Notes: generated by a model not told the origin, from the letters alone. Counted from the stretch's first letter, positions 9,501 through 17,629 are shown. The stretch is 64,000 bases of DNA from Bacteroidales bacterium (GCA_022653675.1 JALCST010000005.1:62001-126000), one strand, 5' to 3'. Numbers and translations are program-made.

Positions 9501-9726
9501 TCGGCACGCTGTTCAACGAATTCTCGAGCACCTTTGAAATATTGGCTTCGATGTCCTCCGCACTTGCCCCGCTGTAAGTGGTCATGACCATGACAGAAGA
9601 ACTGTCCACATCGGGGAAATTGCTTATCGACAGTTTGGAGAGAGAAAAAATACCGAATACGGCAATGGCTACATAGAGCAATGCCGTAAAAACTGGTCTG
9701 TTGACCGCGGTCTTGTAAATGCTCAT
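6568..9726 (-). CDS. RND family efflux pump, inner-membrane permease (HAE1/AcrB type)
   Basis: 1052 aa, the normal length for proton-driven tripartite exporters of drugs, dyes and detergents. It has the classical duplicated layout: TM1, a large periplasmic loop, TM2-6, TM7, a second loop, TM8-12. Seen: the N-terminus MSIYKTAVNRPVFTALL, the TM4 segment with GMVVDNAIVVLEN (paired acidic residues of proton transfer are expected nearby), and GIVVNNGIVLIDY in the second half. The C-terminal cytoplasmic tail is Glu/Lys rich. It is preceded by the adaptor (3-base gap) and followed by the PG0541-type gene. Substrates cannot be read from the sequence. Confidence 0.96.
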   Translation of the reverse strand: MSIYKTAVNRPVFTALLYVAIAVFGIFSLSKLSISNFPDVDSSSVMVMTTYSGASAEDIEANISKVLENSLNSVPNLKHITSRSSENTSLITMEFVQGINMDEAMNNIRDKLDMVADYLPDGASTPMLFKFGSEEMPILILSVTAKESMNGLYKILDDRVVTELERIDGVGTVGISGIPEREVHVNCDPYKLEAYGLTIEGISKVIAAENQNTPAGSIDIGSDTYSLRVQKEFTDASQLRDLVVGTSNGAAVYLKDIAVVKDTVEERSQESYTNNLKGGQIVIQKQAGANSVNIAKAVKAKLPEIIKTLPSDVKIGVIVDSSDSIINTIGSLGNTIIIILLIVMLVVYLFLGRWRATFVIVLTIPISLLAALIYLFATKNTLNIISMSALSIAIGMVVDNAIVVLENITTHIERGSKPKQAAIYATNEVGIAVMASTLTTIAVFLPLTMIKGMTGVLFKQLGWMVTIILSVSTLAAMTLTPMLCSKLLVANPKSSRFHDIVFKPITTFLQWLGDAYAKLLAWALHHKALVLCCAAAIFLVVIIPWARNMKTEFFPTEDNGRISATVELPMGTRQEITRNVAMRITDEWLSKYPEVERCNFTEGVSEKSTVFAAMSTRGTNIISFNVRLCSASKRKRTLGEICDCMRNDLKQYPEIRIAQVTEGGFMGGMGGQSSVDVEIYGYDFAATDKIAAELMEKMKKEPSVSQVTVSRDQYTPEYRVDFDREKLALHGLNSATAASYLRNRINGSVDSYYREDGDEYDIRVRSAREFRTSLEDIENIMLYNSAGQGVRIGDVARIRESYSPPTIERKDRQRVITVYCVVAHGAATSDVIKTATKHMGEIEMPIGITYKFGGSYEDQKEMFSDIITLMMLIIILVYIIMAAQFESLKYPFAIMFSIPFALVGVVIGLWLNGQAMGVMTLLGVLMLVGIVVNNGIVLIDYTRLCRERGDSIFDAVVKAGRSRLRPILMTTLTTVFGMIPMAVGHGEGSEMWRPLGVSVAWGLSFSTVVTLVLIPVIYSLFAKSDKNTKMIAAEEVKRIEEKAAETEETIKQ

Positions 9727-9729
9727 AGG

Positions 9730-10755
9730 TTAATTCTTTTGGATTTCCACTTCCATTCCGTTGGTAAGGCGGGACTGCCCCTTCACAACCACTATCGCAC
9801 CGTCGTCTATACCGCTTACTATTTCGTAACGGTCACCCATGCGGCGACCAAGTTCTACCTTGTGAAATACTATACGTCCATCCTCTACCGCATAGATGTA
9901 CCTGTCCCCACTGCCGGTCTGCTTTACGACCGACCTGTCCGGTGCAACTACGTGGTTCATGGTTCCCCAACTCAGCAGAACCCTGGCGAACATTCCGCTG
10001 CGTACCCTTTCGTCCCTGTTGTCCATTCTGATCTCCACCTTGAAGGTGTGAGTATTGGAATCAACGGAAGGATAGATCAGATATATCCTCCCATTGAACT
10101 TAACATCCGGGTATGCGTCGAGAGTCACATCCACCGGCATTCCCCTCTTCAGCCTTGAAAAGTATTCCTCCGAAACGTTTATAATGAGTTTGACAGGCCT
10201 TATCTGTTCGACGGTAAGAACAGGCTGGCCCATGGAATACATGTCCCCGCTGTCGTAGTTTCTGGCAGATACCAATCCGTCGAGAGGGCTGGTCAGGATC
10301 GTGTTCTGCGCAAGATTGTCATACGTATTCCTTGCTATTTCGTACGCCATCTTCTGGGAGTCCCATGCCGACTTGGATATACCTCCGATTTTGTAAAGTT
10401 CGTCCGCACGATTGAATTCAGTCTCGCTGTTTTCCATCTGCACTTTCGCGGAATTCAAGTTTGCATTATCCATCGAAGCGAGTGTCTGGCCTTTTGTAAC
10501 ATGGTCTCCCACTTCGACATAAATCTTCTTGATCCTCATCGAACTCTGCGGCGCTATATTGTTTGTGGCATATGCTTCGACTATGGCTGAATATTCATTC
10601 TGCTGCGCTACGGCCTCCACTCTCACGGTATCCACCGCCACGAGTTGTTTCTGTTCGGTTTGAGTTTGCTTTTTCTTGCCGTTTCCGCCGCAGGATGCCG
10701 CAACAAGCGACAATGCAGCCATTGAAACGATGCCAATTGCTTTTGTGAAATTCAT
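9730..10755 (-). CDS. RND efflux periplasmic adaptor (membrane fusion protein), lipoprotein
   Basis: 341 aa. A lipoprotein signal (SLVAASC, lipidated Cys22) anchors it to the inner membrane. Then come the HlyD-type lipoyl half-motifs around SSMRIKKIYVEVGDHVTKGQ and LTSPLDGLVSARNYDSGD, flanking a short alpha-helical hairpin, then beta-barrel and membrane-proximal domains ending VKGQSRLTNGMEVEI. This is the MFP that links the AcrB-type pump with the TolC channel. The length is slightly short for the family (350-400), because the hairpin is short. Confidence 0.95.
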   Translation of the reverse strand: MNFTKAIGIVSMAALSLVAASCGGNGKKKQTQTEQKQLVAVDTVRVEAVAQQNEYSAIVEAYATNNIAPQSSMRIKKIYVEVGDHVTKGQTLASMDNANLNSAKVQMENSETEFNRADELYKIGGISKSAWDSQKMAYEIARNTYDNLAQNTILTSPLDGLVSARNYDSGDMYSMGQPVLTVEQIRPVKLIINVSEEYFSRLKRGMPVDVTLDAYPDVKFNGRIYLIYPSVDSNTHTFKVEIRMDNRDERVRSGMFARVLLSWGTMNHVVAPDRSVVKQTGSGDRYIYAVEDGRIVFHKVELGRRMGDRYEIVSGIDDGAIVVVKGQSRLTNGMEVEIQKN

Positions 10756-10768
10756 ATGTGCAATCCTT

Positions 10769-12148
10769 TTATTCGGTTATAAATTGTCCTTCGATCTTTT
10801 CAAGCGACGTCTTGGCCGTAAGCCAGTTATAAATGGACTGGCAGACATTCAGCTGGGCCTGAGTCAATGCAAGCTGCGAATTATTGATTTCAAGCAGGGT
10901 ACCGCTGCCGGCATGATATCTCTTGACTGCTATGTCATAACCTTTTTCAGCTTCGTCGATGCCGGATCTGGCCGCCTGGTACTGCTTGGCGCTCGTAAGC
11001 ATGGTATTCAAATATTGCATCATCGAAAGCTTGAGCGACCTTTCAGTATCCTCAATTTGCAGTGAAGCGTTCTTGATGTCTATTTCAGCCTCCTTTACCG
11101 CGGACTTGCGTTGCCCACCGGAAAAGATCGGAATGGAGAGCGTGAATCCCAAAACCGAGTAAGGGTTCCATGAATCGAATACGAAAGTATCCGCCATGAC
11201 GTTATACGAGTATGAAAAAGAGAGGTTCAAAGTAGGAAGACAAGCATTCTTCTGCATCTGGAGATTCCTTTCCAGCTGTTTCCTCTGGTTCTCGAGAATC
11301 TTCATATCCGAATTTCCTGACAGTGAGAGGGAATCCGAAGGATAGGTTACCTCAAGTTGGGATATATAGTCGGTAAGCCTGCCCTCACACTCTATTTGCT
11401 GGTCCAGATCCAAGGCGAGCAATGCCTTTAGCCTCCATTGTGCCAGGTAAAGCGAATTTTCCGCACTGTAAACGTTCGGCTCGGCATTGGCCATCGTGAC
11501 CTGGGAACTCATAAGGTCGTATTGCGATGTCAGGCCCACATCGTAACTTCCCTTCAGGTTATTATAGTTGTCAACCGCATTTTCATAAGCCTGCCTGTAA
11601 GAATCGAGGGCATCCTCGGCCAAAAGTACCGCATAGTAGGCGTTTGAAACCTCCTCTATCATCGACAGCCTCGAAGATCTGGCCGACTCTACGGCGGCTT
11701 CAACCTCAAGCCCGCTTATCTTAAGGCTTTCCCAGAGCTGGGCGTTGACCAACGGCATGGACGCCGAGACACCCGCTGAAATGTTGTTGTACATGCCTAC
11801 GGAAATGCGCTGCGAAGTCCCTTCGAACTTCATGCTCATAACCTGCTTCCTTATGGTCCTGTCATATGAAGCGGTTGAGCTTATCTGCGGAAACAACTTG
11901 GCATAGGTACCCTTGCGGGCATACTTCTGCTTTGTTATCGTACGGTCGGCGATCTTGACGTTCGGATTGTCGCTCAGCGCTATCCTGAGCGCATCCTCAA
12001 GGGTTAAATGCAGGACGCTGTCCTGTGTCGTCTCCTGCATAAACCTACCCGCCGCCGGAACAGCTTCCTGGCCATAAGTATATGTATTAAAAAGGGATGA
12101 CAGTGCCACGAATATCGGTATGAAGAGGCACGGCAAACGATGATTCAT
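10769..12148 (-). CDS. TolC family outer-membrane efflux channel
   Basis: 459 aa with an N-terminal signal peptide ending near TYTYGQ. The repeated helical layout of TolC is visible: LTLEDALRIALSDNPNVKIADRT at the start of the mature part, and a second half that repeats the pattern (NACLPTLNLSFSYSYN, then LTQAQLNVCQSIYNWLTAKTSLEKIEG). It is the first gene of the efflux operon and exports substrate across the outer membrane. The 13-base gap to the adaptor gene supports co-transcription. Just upstream, an inverted repeat overlaps a -7-like box. Confidence 0.95.
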   Translation of the reverse strand: MNHRLPCLFIPIFVALSSLFNTYTYGQEAVPAAGRFMQETTQDSVLHLTLEDALRIALSDNPNVKIADRTITKQKYARKGTYAKLFPQISSTASYDRTIRKQVMSMKFEGTSQRISVGMYNNISAGVSASMPLVNAQLWESLKISGLEVEAAVESARSSRLSMIEEVSNAYYAVLLAEDALDSYRQAYENAVDNYNNLKGSYDVGLTSQYDLMSSQVTMANAEPNVYSAENSLYLAQWRLKALLALDLDQQIECEGRLTDYISQLEVTYPSDSLSLSGNSDMKILENQRKQLERNLQMQKNACLPTLNLSFSYSYNVMADTFVFDSWNPYSVLGFTLSIPIFSGGQRKSAVKEAEIDIKNASLQIEDTERSLKLSMMQYLNTMLTSAKQYQAARSGIDEAEKGYDIAVKRYHAGSGTLLEINNSQLALTQAQLNVCQSIYNWLTAKTSLEKIEGQFITE

Positions 12149-12178
12149 ATTGCAAACGTATTAAAAAAGCGTTGCAAT
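12149..12178 (-). promoter_or_regulatory. Inverted repeat and -7-like box in front of the efflux operon
   Basis: Arms ATTGCAA (12149-12155) and TTGCAAT (12172-12178) are perfect complements separated by 16 bases. Read leftward, TACGTTTG (plus 12153-12160) fits TAnnTTTG but lies only 5 bases from the TolC start, unusually near. It could be an operator, or a promoter giving an almost leaderless message. Inferred only. Confidence 0.35.
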
Positions 12179-12199
12179 AAGGTCACAAAAATGATGCCA

Positions 12200-12775
12200 T
12201 CAGGAAATCGCCATCTTCACGAAATCCGATATGAGCGACGCGGTCATATCGGATCCTAGAATGGAAGAATCAATGCACAAATCATAATTTTCGGAACTTC
12301 CCCAGTCCCTGAAAGTGAAATATTCGTAATATGATTTGCGTTTCCTTTCCATTTTCCTGATATACGTTTCCGCCTTTTCCTCGCTGATGCCGAAACGGTC
12401 CGCGACGGTCGCCTTTCTCGCTTCCAGCGGTGCGCTGACAAATATGGTTACAAGCTTCGGATAATCGCGCAAAACATAATCGGCACAGCGTCCGACAAAT
12501 ACGTTCGACTGCATTCCGGCAAGCCTGCGTATGACTTCCGTCTGAAGCTTGAAAAGATTGTTGCTGCCGATGGCGGAATCGTTAAAACTGTCCGGTCCCT
12601 TTTCGTCAGCCTTCTCGAAGAACTCGGCTCCGATGCCATAGTCTTTGGCAGCCGTCATTATGAGTTCCTTGTCATACACTTCAACGCCAAGCATTTTCCC
12701 GAGCTTCCGGGCTATGGTCAATCCTCCGCTGCCAATGCGCCTGCCAATCGTAACATTGAAATAATTATCATTCAT
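12200..12775 (-). CDS. Cytidylate kinase-like family protein
   Basis: 191 aa P-loop protein of the AAA_26/cytidylate-kinase-2 type. Seen: a P-loop variant GRRIGSGGLTIARKLG (residues 11-26), a YDKEL segment, and an NVFVGRCADYVL strand near the middle. A late Arg/Lys-rich lid (RKMERKRKSYYEYFT) would contact phosphates. True Cmk is about 230 aa with a different N-terminus; these shorter relatives are common in Bacteroidales and Clostridia beside membrane transporters, and their substrate is unknown. Its start overlaps the end of the MATE gene by 8 bases, so the two are translationally coupled. Confidence 0.85.
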   Translation of the reverse strand: MNDNYFNVTIGRRIGSGGLTIARKLGKMLGVEVYDKELIMTAAKDYGIGAEFFEKADEKGPDSFNDSAIGSNNLFKLQTEVIRRLAGMQSNVFVGRCADYVLRDYPKLVTIFVSAPLEARKATVADRFGISEEKAETYIRKMERKRKSYYEYFTFRDWGSSENYDLCIDSSILGSDMTASLISDFVKMAIS

Positions 12776-14159
12776 AGCTTTTCACTTTATTTTCGTTCAA
12801 TGACGCTTCACCGTTTTTAATGGAACGATTGAATTCGCGTTTCTGATTGTTGAGCATTATCCAGGCCACTATAGAGGAGATGGCATCGGAGATGGGCATG
12901 CTCCACCATACGCCATTCAATCCCCAGAATTCAGGAAGAACGATCAACAACGGCAGAAGGAATATGAGTTGTCGGCTCAAGGAGAGGAATATGGCTTTCT
13001 TGGCCATGCCAATGCATTGGAAAAAATTGGAAGTCACTATCTCGTAACCTACTACCGGCATGAAGGCAACCATTATCCTCATAGCAACCACCGATTTGGA
13101 AATCAGCTCCTTGTCATGTGTAAACATTCTGACCGCAAGTTGTGGAACCAATTCGCCAATGAGAAATACGGCGCTCATAGTTATCGTTCCGTAAATTATA
13201 GTCTTATGCAGGACCTCGATTACCCTGTCATTGAGCTTCGCACCGTAGTTGTAACTGGCGATGGGTTGCATTCCCTGCGTAAAGCCCATAGTCACCATGA
13301 CGAACAGGAATTCGAACCTGTTGCAAATACCGTAGGCTCCTATGGCCAGGTCTCCCCCGAACCGGAGAAGCTGACGGTTCACCAACAACACTACGAAGCA
13401 AGCTGCAGCGTTCATCAGGAAAGGAGCCATCCCTATCGAGAATATCCTTTCGGATATCTTCCATTCGAAACGGAATATGTCCTTGCTGAAATTGATCACG
13501 TTCTTCTTGCTCGATAGAATAAAACAGATCCATATCAGAGATATGCATTGGCACAGCACCGTTGCGAGAGCCGCGCCCCGGATTCCCATCTTGAGGCCGA
13601 AAATGAATATTGGATCCATTATGACATTTAAGGAAACCGTCAGCAGTGTTACCATCATCGCGCTTTTCGGACGGCCCGAAGTGCGGACAACATTGTTAAG
13701 GGCAAAATACAGAAACGTGACCACGGTTCCGTAAAGTATGACCTGCATATAATCGCGGGCATAAACGATGGTAGCGGTGCTAGCCCCGAAAAAATACAGG
13801 ATGGGATCGAGGAAAATCAGAAATCCAGTTTGAAAAATGATACCAAGGACAATACTGAGAATGACAGCATTACCCAAGGTCCTGCGTGCCACGGCATAGT
13901 TTTTCTGTCCGAGAAGTATGGATATCATTGTGGAAGCACCGACTCCTACGAGTGTCCCTACGGCCGTAGACAGGTTCATTATGGGGAACGTCACCGCCAG
14001 GCCGCTTATCGCAAGCGCCCCGACTCCCTGTCCTATATAGATGCTGTCCACCATATTGTAAAGTGACGAAGCCGTCATTGCGATAATGGCTGGAACAGCG
14101 TATTTCTTCATAAGTTTGGGGATTTTTTCTCTCTCCAGTTCCAAAGGTGCGTATTCCAT
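12768..14159 (-). CDS. MATE family multidrug/sodium efflux transporter (first of two)
   Basis: 463 aa with the two six-helix halves of the MATE fold. The N-terminal half shows MKKYAVPAIIAMTASSLYNMVDSIYIGQGVG, the usual MATE entry helix with the NMVDS signature; the second half repeats it as MAPFLMNAAACFVVLLVNRQLL. No signal peptide. Such proteins exchange cationic drugs or metabolites for Na+ or H+. The DinF/VmrA-like subtype is suggested by length and the Lys/Asn-rich tail. It overlaps the cytidylate-kinase-like gene by 8 bases. The promoter at 14176-14183 lies 17 bases upstream. Confidence 0.94.
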   Translation of the reverse strand: MEYAPLELEREKIPKLMKKYAVPAIIAMTASSLYNMVDSIYIGQGVGALAISGLAVTFPIMNLSTAVGTLVGVGASTMISILLGQKNYAVARRTLGNAVILSIVLGIIFQTGFLIFLDPILYFFGASTATIVYARDYMQVILYGTVVTFLYFALNNVVRTSGRPKSAMMVTLLTVSLNVIMDPIFIFGLKMGIRGAALATVLCQCISLIWICFILSSKKNVINFSKDIFRFEWKISERIFSIGMAPFLMNAAACFVVLLVNRQLLRFGGDLAIGAYGICNRFEFLFVMVTMGFTQGMQPIASYNYGAKLNDRVIEVLHKTIIYGTITMSAVFLIGELVPQLAVRMFTHDKELISKSVVAMRIMVAFMPVVGYEIVTSNFFQCIGMAKKAIFLSLSRQLIFLLPLLIVLPEFWGLNGVWWSMPISDAISSIVAWIMLNNQKREFNRSIKNGEASLNENKVKSYE

Positions 14160-14175
14160 TATTATTAATTTGTCG

Positions 14176-14183
14176 CAAAAATA
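14176..14183 (-). promoter_or_regulatory. Promoter -7 box of the MATE/kinase-like operon
   Basis: On the minus strand TATTTTTG fits TAnnTTTG and lies 17 bases before the start codon. It sits immediately after the T tract of the terminator that ends the upstream ackA-ptb-buk transcript, so the two signals are abutted. Confidence 0.6.
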
Positions 14184-14219
14184 ATAAAAAGCCCCGGGTA
14201 AGGGAAACCCTTCCGAGGC
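14184..14219 (-). terminator. Rho-independent terminator of the ackA-ptb-buk operon
   Basis: On the minus strand: GCCTCGG, an inner AAGGG-TTT-CCCTT hairpin, then CCGGGGC, followed by TTTTTATT. The outer stem has 7 pairs (one G-T), the inner one 5. It lies 66 bases past the buk stop. Confidence 0.9.
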
Positions 14220-14285
14220 ATTTGGGATTTACAGTCTAATTCTCTTGTAACCGTCAATGGTGACAAAAGCCGTATGTGAATATTC

Positions 14286-15371
14286 CTATTTGTAGATTTC
14301 TGATTTGACTTCCCCTTCGAGGACGTCGAATCCGTTGTCGGCGAGTGCGGCCATTTCGTCCTCACCAGGATAGACTTTAACGGGAGCGATGAAACTGACG
14401 TAACCTGTTATACCGTCGGTAACTCCCTTGTCATAGGCGATTCCACCGGTAAGCAGGATGGCATCCACCTTGCCCCTAAGTACAGCTGAAGTACTTCCTA
14501 TCTGTTTTGCCATGTTATAAACGAAAGCATCGAGAACCATCTTGCATTTCCCGTCCCCCCCGTCGGCGCGTTCGCGAATCTCCTTGAAGTTGTTGGTTCC
14601 AACCATGGCGACGGCACCTCCGCGGCCTGAAACGAACTTCATCATCTCTTCCTTTGTGAACTTTCCGGAATAACAGGTATCCACGATATCCTTAACGAGA
14701 ATTCCCCCCATACGGTCAGGGGAGAAAGGACCTTCGCCCTGAAGGGCGTTGTTGACATCTATTACGCGGCCTTTGAGATGAGCTCCGACCGATATTCCGC
14801 CACCCATATGGGCCACAATAAGATTCAGTGAATTATAAGGTCTGCCGGTCTCCTTGGCATACCTCTTGGCTATAGCCTTTTGGTTCAGGGCATGAAAAAT
14901 ACTCTTTCTAGTATACATGGGATGTCCGGTAATCCTCGCCAAATCCTGGAGTTCGTCAACCACAACAGGATCGGCTATATACGCTTTTATGCCATTAGCC
15001 CCTTCCATATTGGCTCGTTCTGCTATTTTCACCGCTATCATTCCCCCAAGATTGCAGGCATGCTCACCGCTCAATGCTATTTGCAAGTCATGGATCATGG
15101 CTTCGTTGACCTCGTAGACTCCCGAAGGTATCGGTTTGATCAAACCTCCGCGTCCTACTATTGCATCGAAATCCTTCAACTTGTAACCTGCATTGACTAG
15201 TGCTTCCAGAATAACCTTTTGGCGGAATTCATACTGGTCGATGATATGCGCGAACTTGTCTATCTCCGACACTGGATGTCGGAGAGTCAAACCAAAAACG
15301 GGCTTTCTGTCCTCGAAAACCGCAATTTTCGTAGACGTCGAGCCCGGATTTATTACAAGTATCCTTCGCAT
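14286..15371 (-). CDS. buk: Butyrate kinase
   Basis: 361 aa ASKHA-fold kinase, the normal Buk length. It makes butyrate (or a branched-chain acid) and ATP from the acyl phosphate. Seen: the phosphate-1 motif VINPGSTSTKIAVF near the N-terminus, VAHMGGGISVGAH in the middle, and LTGGIAYDKG near the end. It is distinct from the acetate kinase in the same operon. The start lies 5 bases after the ptb stop. Together with ptb it would give substrate-level ATP at the end of acyl-CoA fermentation or amino-acid breakdown. Isobutyrate/isovalerate activity cannot be separated from butyrate by sequence. Confidence 0.95.
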   Translation of the reverse strand: MRRILVINPGSTSTKIAVFEDRKPVFGLTLRHPVSEIDKFAHIIDQYEFRQKVILEALVNAGYKLKDFDAIVGRGGLIKPIPSGVYEVNEAMIHDLQIALSGEHACNLGGMIAVKIAERANMEGANGIKAYIADPVVVDELQDLARITGHPMYTRKSIFHALNQKAIAKRYAKETGRPYNSLNLIVAHMGGGISVGAHLKGRVIDVNNALQGEGPFSPDRMGGILVKDIVDTCYSGKFTKEEMMKFVSGRGGAVAMVGTNNFKEIRERADGGDGKCKMVLDAFVYNMAKQIGSTSAVLRGKVDAILLTGGIAYDKGVTDGITGYVSFIAPVKVYPGEDEMAALADNGFDVLEGEVKSEIYK

Positions 15372-15376
15372 GGACT

Positions 15377-16279
15377 TTATGCGCTCAGTGCAGCAATTGC
15401 TATGCTGTTAAGTTTAGTGTCGATGCTGTCGGCACGGCTCGAGAGGACGCACGGCACTTTGGCTCCGACAACCATTCCGGATTGATGCACGTTAGGACAA
15501 AGTTTGGAATTGGTCTTGTAAAATACGTTGCAGGATTCTATGTTAGGGAAGAGCAGTATATCGGCATCGCCGGCGACAGGACTGGAGAGTTTCTTTATCT
15601 TGACTGCTTCTTCGGAAATAGCGACGTCGAGTGCGAGCGGGCCGTCTCCTACACAACCTCTGATCTGGCCGCGGTCGCACATTTTGGCAAGCAGAGCAGC
15701 ATCGACGCAGGACTGGATCTTCGGGAGCATCTGTTCCGTGCATCCGATGAAGGCTACCTTTGGAGTTTCGATTCCCATCGTATGTGCAACATTGACGCAA
15801 TATTTCGTCATGGCTTTCTTCTGAGAAAGATCGGGGGCCGGTATGACAGCCATGTCGGATACTATGAGCAACTTGTGATACATCGGGTTTTCGATGACCG
15901 ACACGTGGCTCATGACGGCCTTTTCAGGAAGAAGCCCCTTCTCTTTATTCAGGATGGCATGCATGAATTTATCGGTCGAACAGAGTCCCTTCATCAGGAA
16001 ATCGGCCGATCCTTCCTTTACTATGGAAACAGCCTGTGCTACCGCAGGGAGTTCGGCAGGATTGTCAATGACGTTGAAAACGCTTTCATCGAGTTTGTCC
16101 CTCTTGCAGACCTCATCGATCAATTTCTTGTCCCCTACGAGTGTAGGTTCCACAAAGCCCATTTCAGCGGCCTGGTAAACGGCATTGATGGAGTGTCCAT
16201 CCACACCCCATGCAACCACAAGCTTTTTCTTTCCCTTGGTCTTAAGCAACTCGAAAATCTGTTTGAAATTAGAAATCAT
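15377..16279 (-). CDS. ptb: Phosphate butyryltransferase (phosphate acyltransferase)
   Basis: 300 aa, the short Pta/Ptb family without extra N-terminal domains. It swaps CoA for phosphate on butyryl- or another acyl-CoA. Seen: an early segment VAWGVDGHSINAVYQAAEMG, the ADFLMKGLCSTDKFMHAILN block (family SADxLMKG), SDMAVIPAPDLSQKKAM, and the C-terminal VVGAKVPCVLSSRADS typical of the PTA/PTB fold. It sits between ackA (18-base gap) and buk (5-base gap). No separate pta gene is visible in the window, so it may also serve acetyl phosphate for AckA; this is inference. Confidence 0.93.
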   Translation of the reverse strand: MISNFKQIFELLKTKGKKKLVVAWGVDGHSINAVYQAAEMGFVEPTLVGDKKLIDEVCKRDKLDESVFNVIDNPAELPAVAQAVSIVKEGSADFLMKGLCSTDKFMHAILNKEKGLLPEKAVMSHVSVIENPMYHKLLIVSDMAVIPAPDLSQKKAMTKYCVNVAHTMGIETPKVAFIGCTEQMLPKIQSCVDAALLAKMCDRGQIRGCVGDGPLALDVAISEEAVKIKKLSSPVAGDADILLFPNIESCNVFYKTNSKLCPNVHQSGMVVGAKVPCVLSSRADSIDTKLNSIAIAALSA

Positions 16280-16297
16280 AACGTTTTTATTTTAGAA

Positions 16298-17509
16298 TTA
16301 TTCGTTTTCGGTTAGATGCATCGTATCGCGCGCGATGACGAGTTCCTCGTTCGTTGTTACGAGAAGACCATATACCTTGGAAGAAGGATAAGTCAGGATA
16401 GTATCCTTGCCTCTCAATCCGTCGTTTACATCATCGTTGACCTCGCAACCGAGGAAAGCGAGATTATGCAGGACTTCATGCCGGAGTACGAAATTATTCT
16501 CCCCGATACCGCCGGTAAATACAACCGCATCGAGTCCTCCCATCGCCGCAGCATAGGCTCCGATATATTTTGTAACTTGATAAACAAGCATATCCTGGGC
16601 TATCTGGGCCCTTTTATTGCCCGCCTTTGCAGCCGCATCCAAGTCCCGCCCGTCGGAAGAGACTCCGCTTACTCCGAGGAAACCGCTTTCCTTGTTCATC
16701 ATGGCATTCATTCCATCCGGGGAAAGATGATCCTTGTTCATTATATATGTGACCACCCCGGCGTCAAGGCTACCGCAACGCGTCCCCATTATCAAACCGT
16801 CGAGGGGAGTGAAGCCCATGGAAGTATCCACGCTTTTCCCGTTCTTGACAGCACAGATCGAACTCCCATTGCCCAGATGGCAGGTAACTATCCTGCTGTC
16901 GTTTATGCTCAGGCCTGTCATTTCGCAAGCCCGCCTGGAAACGAAACGGTGACTGGATCCGTGGAAACCGTATTTACGGATCTTATCTTCGCTGTAATAT
17001 TTGTAAGGCAGGCCGTATAGGAATGCGCGGGCCTGAATGGTTTGATGAAATGCGGTGTCGAACACGGCCACCTGAGGCGTACCCGGCATCAGCTTGGTAA
17101 CTGCGGCAACCCCTAGAAGATTGGCAGGATTATGCAGGGGAGCGAATTCGGAACACTCCTTCACCTTTTCCACTACAGCATCGTCGATCAGGACACTGTT
17201 GGAAAAGGTTTCGCCACCATGGACCATCCTGTGGCCTACAGCCTTTATTTCACTCAATGAACTTAAGACCCCATGTTCCCTCGAGACCAGAAGATCCAGG
17301 ACACAGCGGACAGCTTCGGTATGGTCTTTTACTTCCTTTTTCAGAACGAACTTTTCCTTTCCTGCAGGACTATGGGTAATTGCACCACCATCGATACCAA
17401 TCCTTTCTACAAGGCCTTTTGCCATCAGGGCATAGTCATCGTCATTCTTCATATCGAGAAGCTGGTATTTCAATGAAGAGCTTCCACAATTAAGCACTAG
17501 AATAATCAT
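16298..17509 (-). CDS. ackA: Acetate kinase
   Basis: 403 aa, the normal length. It converts acetyl phosphate and ADP to acetate and ATP. Seen: LVLNCGSSSLKYQLLD at the start (Asn, Ser ligands), GHRMVHGGE with the substrate-binding Arg/His, AVFDTAFHQTI (catalytic Asp), GFHGSSHRFV, CHLGNGSSICAV and FTGGIGENN. First gene of the ackA-ptb-buk operon, with a promoter of consensus form 48 bases upstream, on the far side of the short region shared with comEC. Confidence 0.97.
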   Translation of the reverse strand: MIILVLNCGSSSLKYQLLDMKNDDDYALMAKGLVERIGIDGGAITHSPAGKEKFVLKKEVKDHTEAVRCVLDLLVSREHGVLSSLSEIKAVGHRMVHGGETFSNSVLIDDAVVEKVKECSEFAPLHNPANLLGVAAVTKLMPGTPQVAVFDTAFHQTIQARAFLYGLPYKYYSEDKIRKYGFHGSSHRFVSRRACEMTGLSINDSRIVTCHLGNGSSICAVKNGKSVDTSMGFTPLDGLIMGTRCGSLDAGVVTYIMNKDHLSPDGMNAMMNKESGFLGVSGVSSDGRDLDAAAKAGNKRAQIAQDMLVYQVTKYIGAYAAAMGGLDAVVFTGGIGENNFVLRHEVLHNLAFLGCEVNDDVNDGLRGKDTILTYPSSKVYGLLVTTNEELVIARDTMHLTENE

Positions 17510-17556
17510 CTCGAGAACTGATTAAAAATTGTTAGTTTTTTCTTTCAAAATGGTAG

Positions 17557-17587
17557 CAAAGTTATTCTTTTTCCCATAATGTTCAAA
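17557..17587 (-). promoter_or_regulatory. Promoter of ackA-ptb-buk
   Basis: On the minus strand: TTTG (plus 17584-17587), 19 bases, TAACTTTG (plus 17557-17564). A full match to the Bacteroidota consensus, giving an untranslated leader of about 45 bases. Confidence 0.8.
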
Positions 17588-17629
17588 AATAAATAAAAAA
17601 CCTTATCTTGCAACATTGGCAGTAGTAGG

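Noticed and set aside
15482-16315. 277-codon open frame on the plus strand opposite ptb
   Set aside because: It runs antisense to a clear phosphate butyryltransferase, has no family motif, and reflects the codon bias of the gene beneath it.
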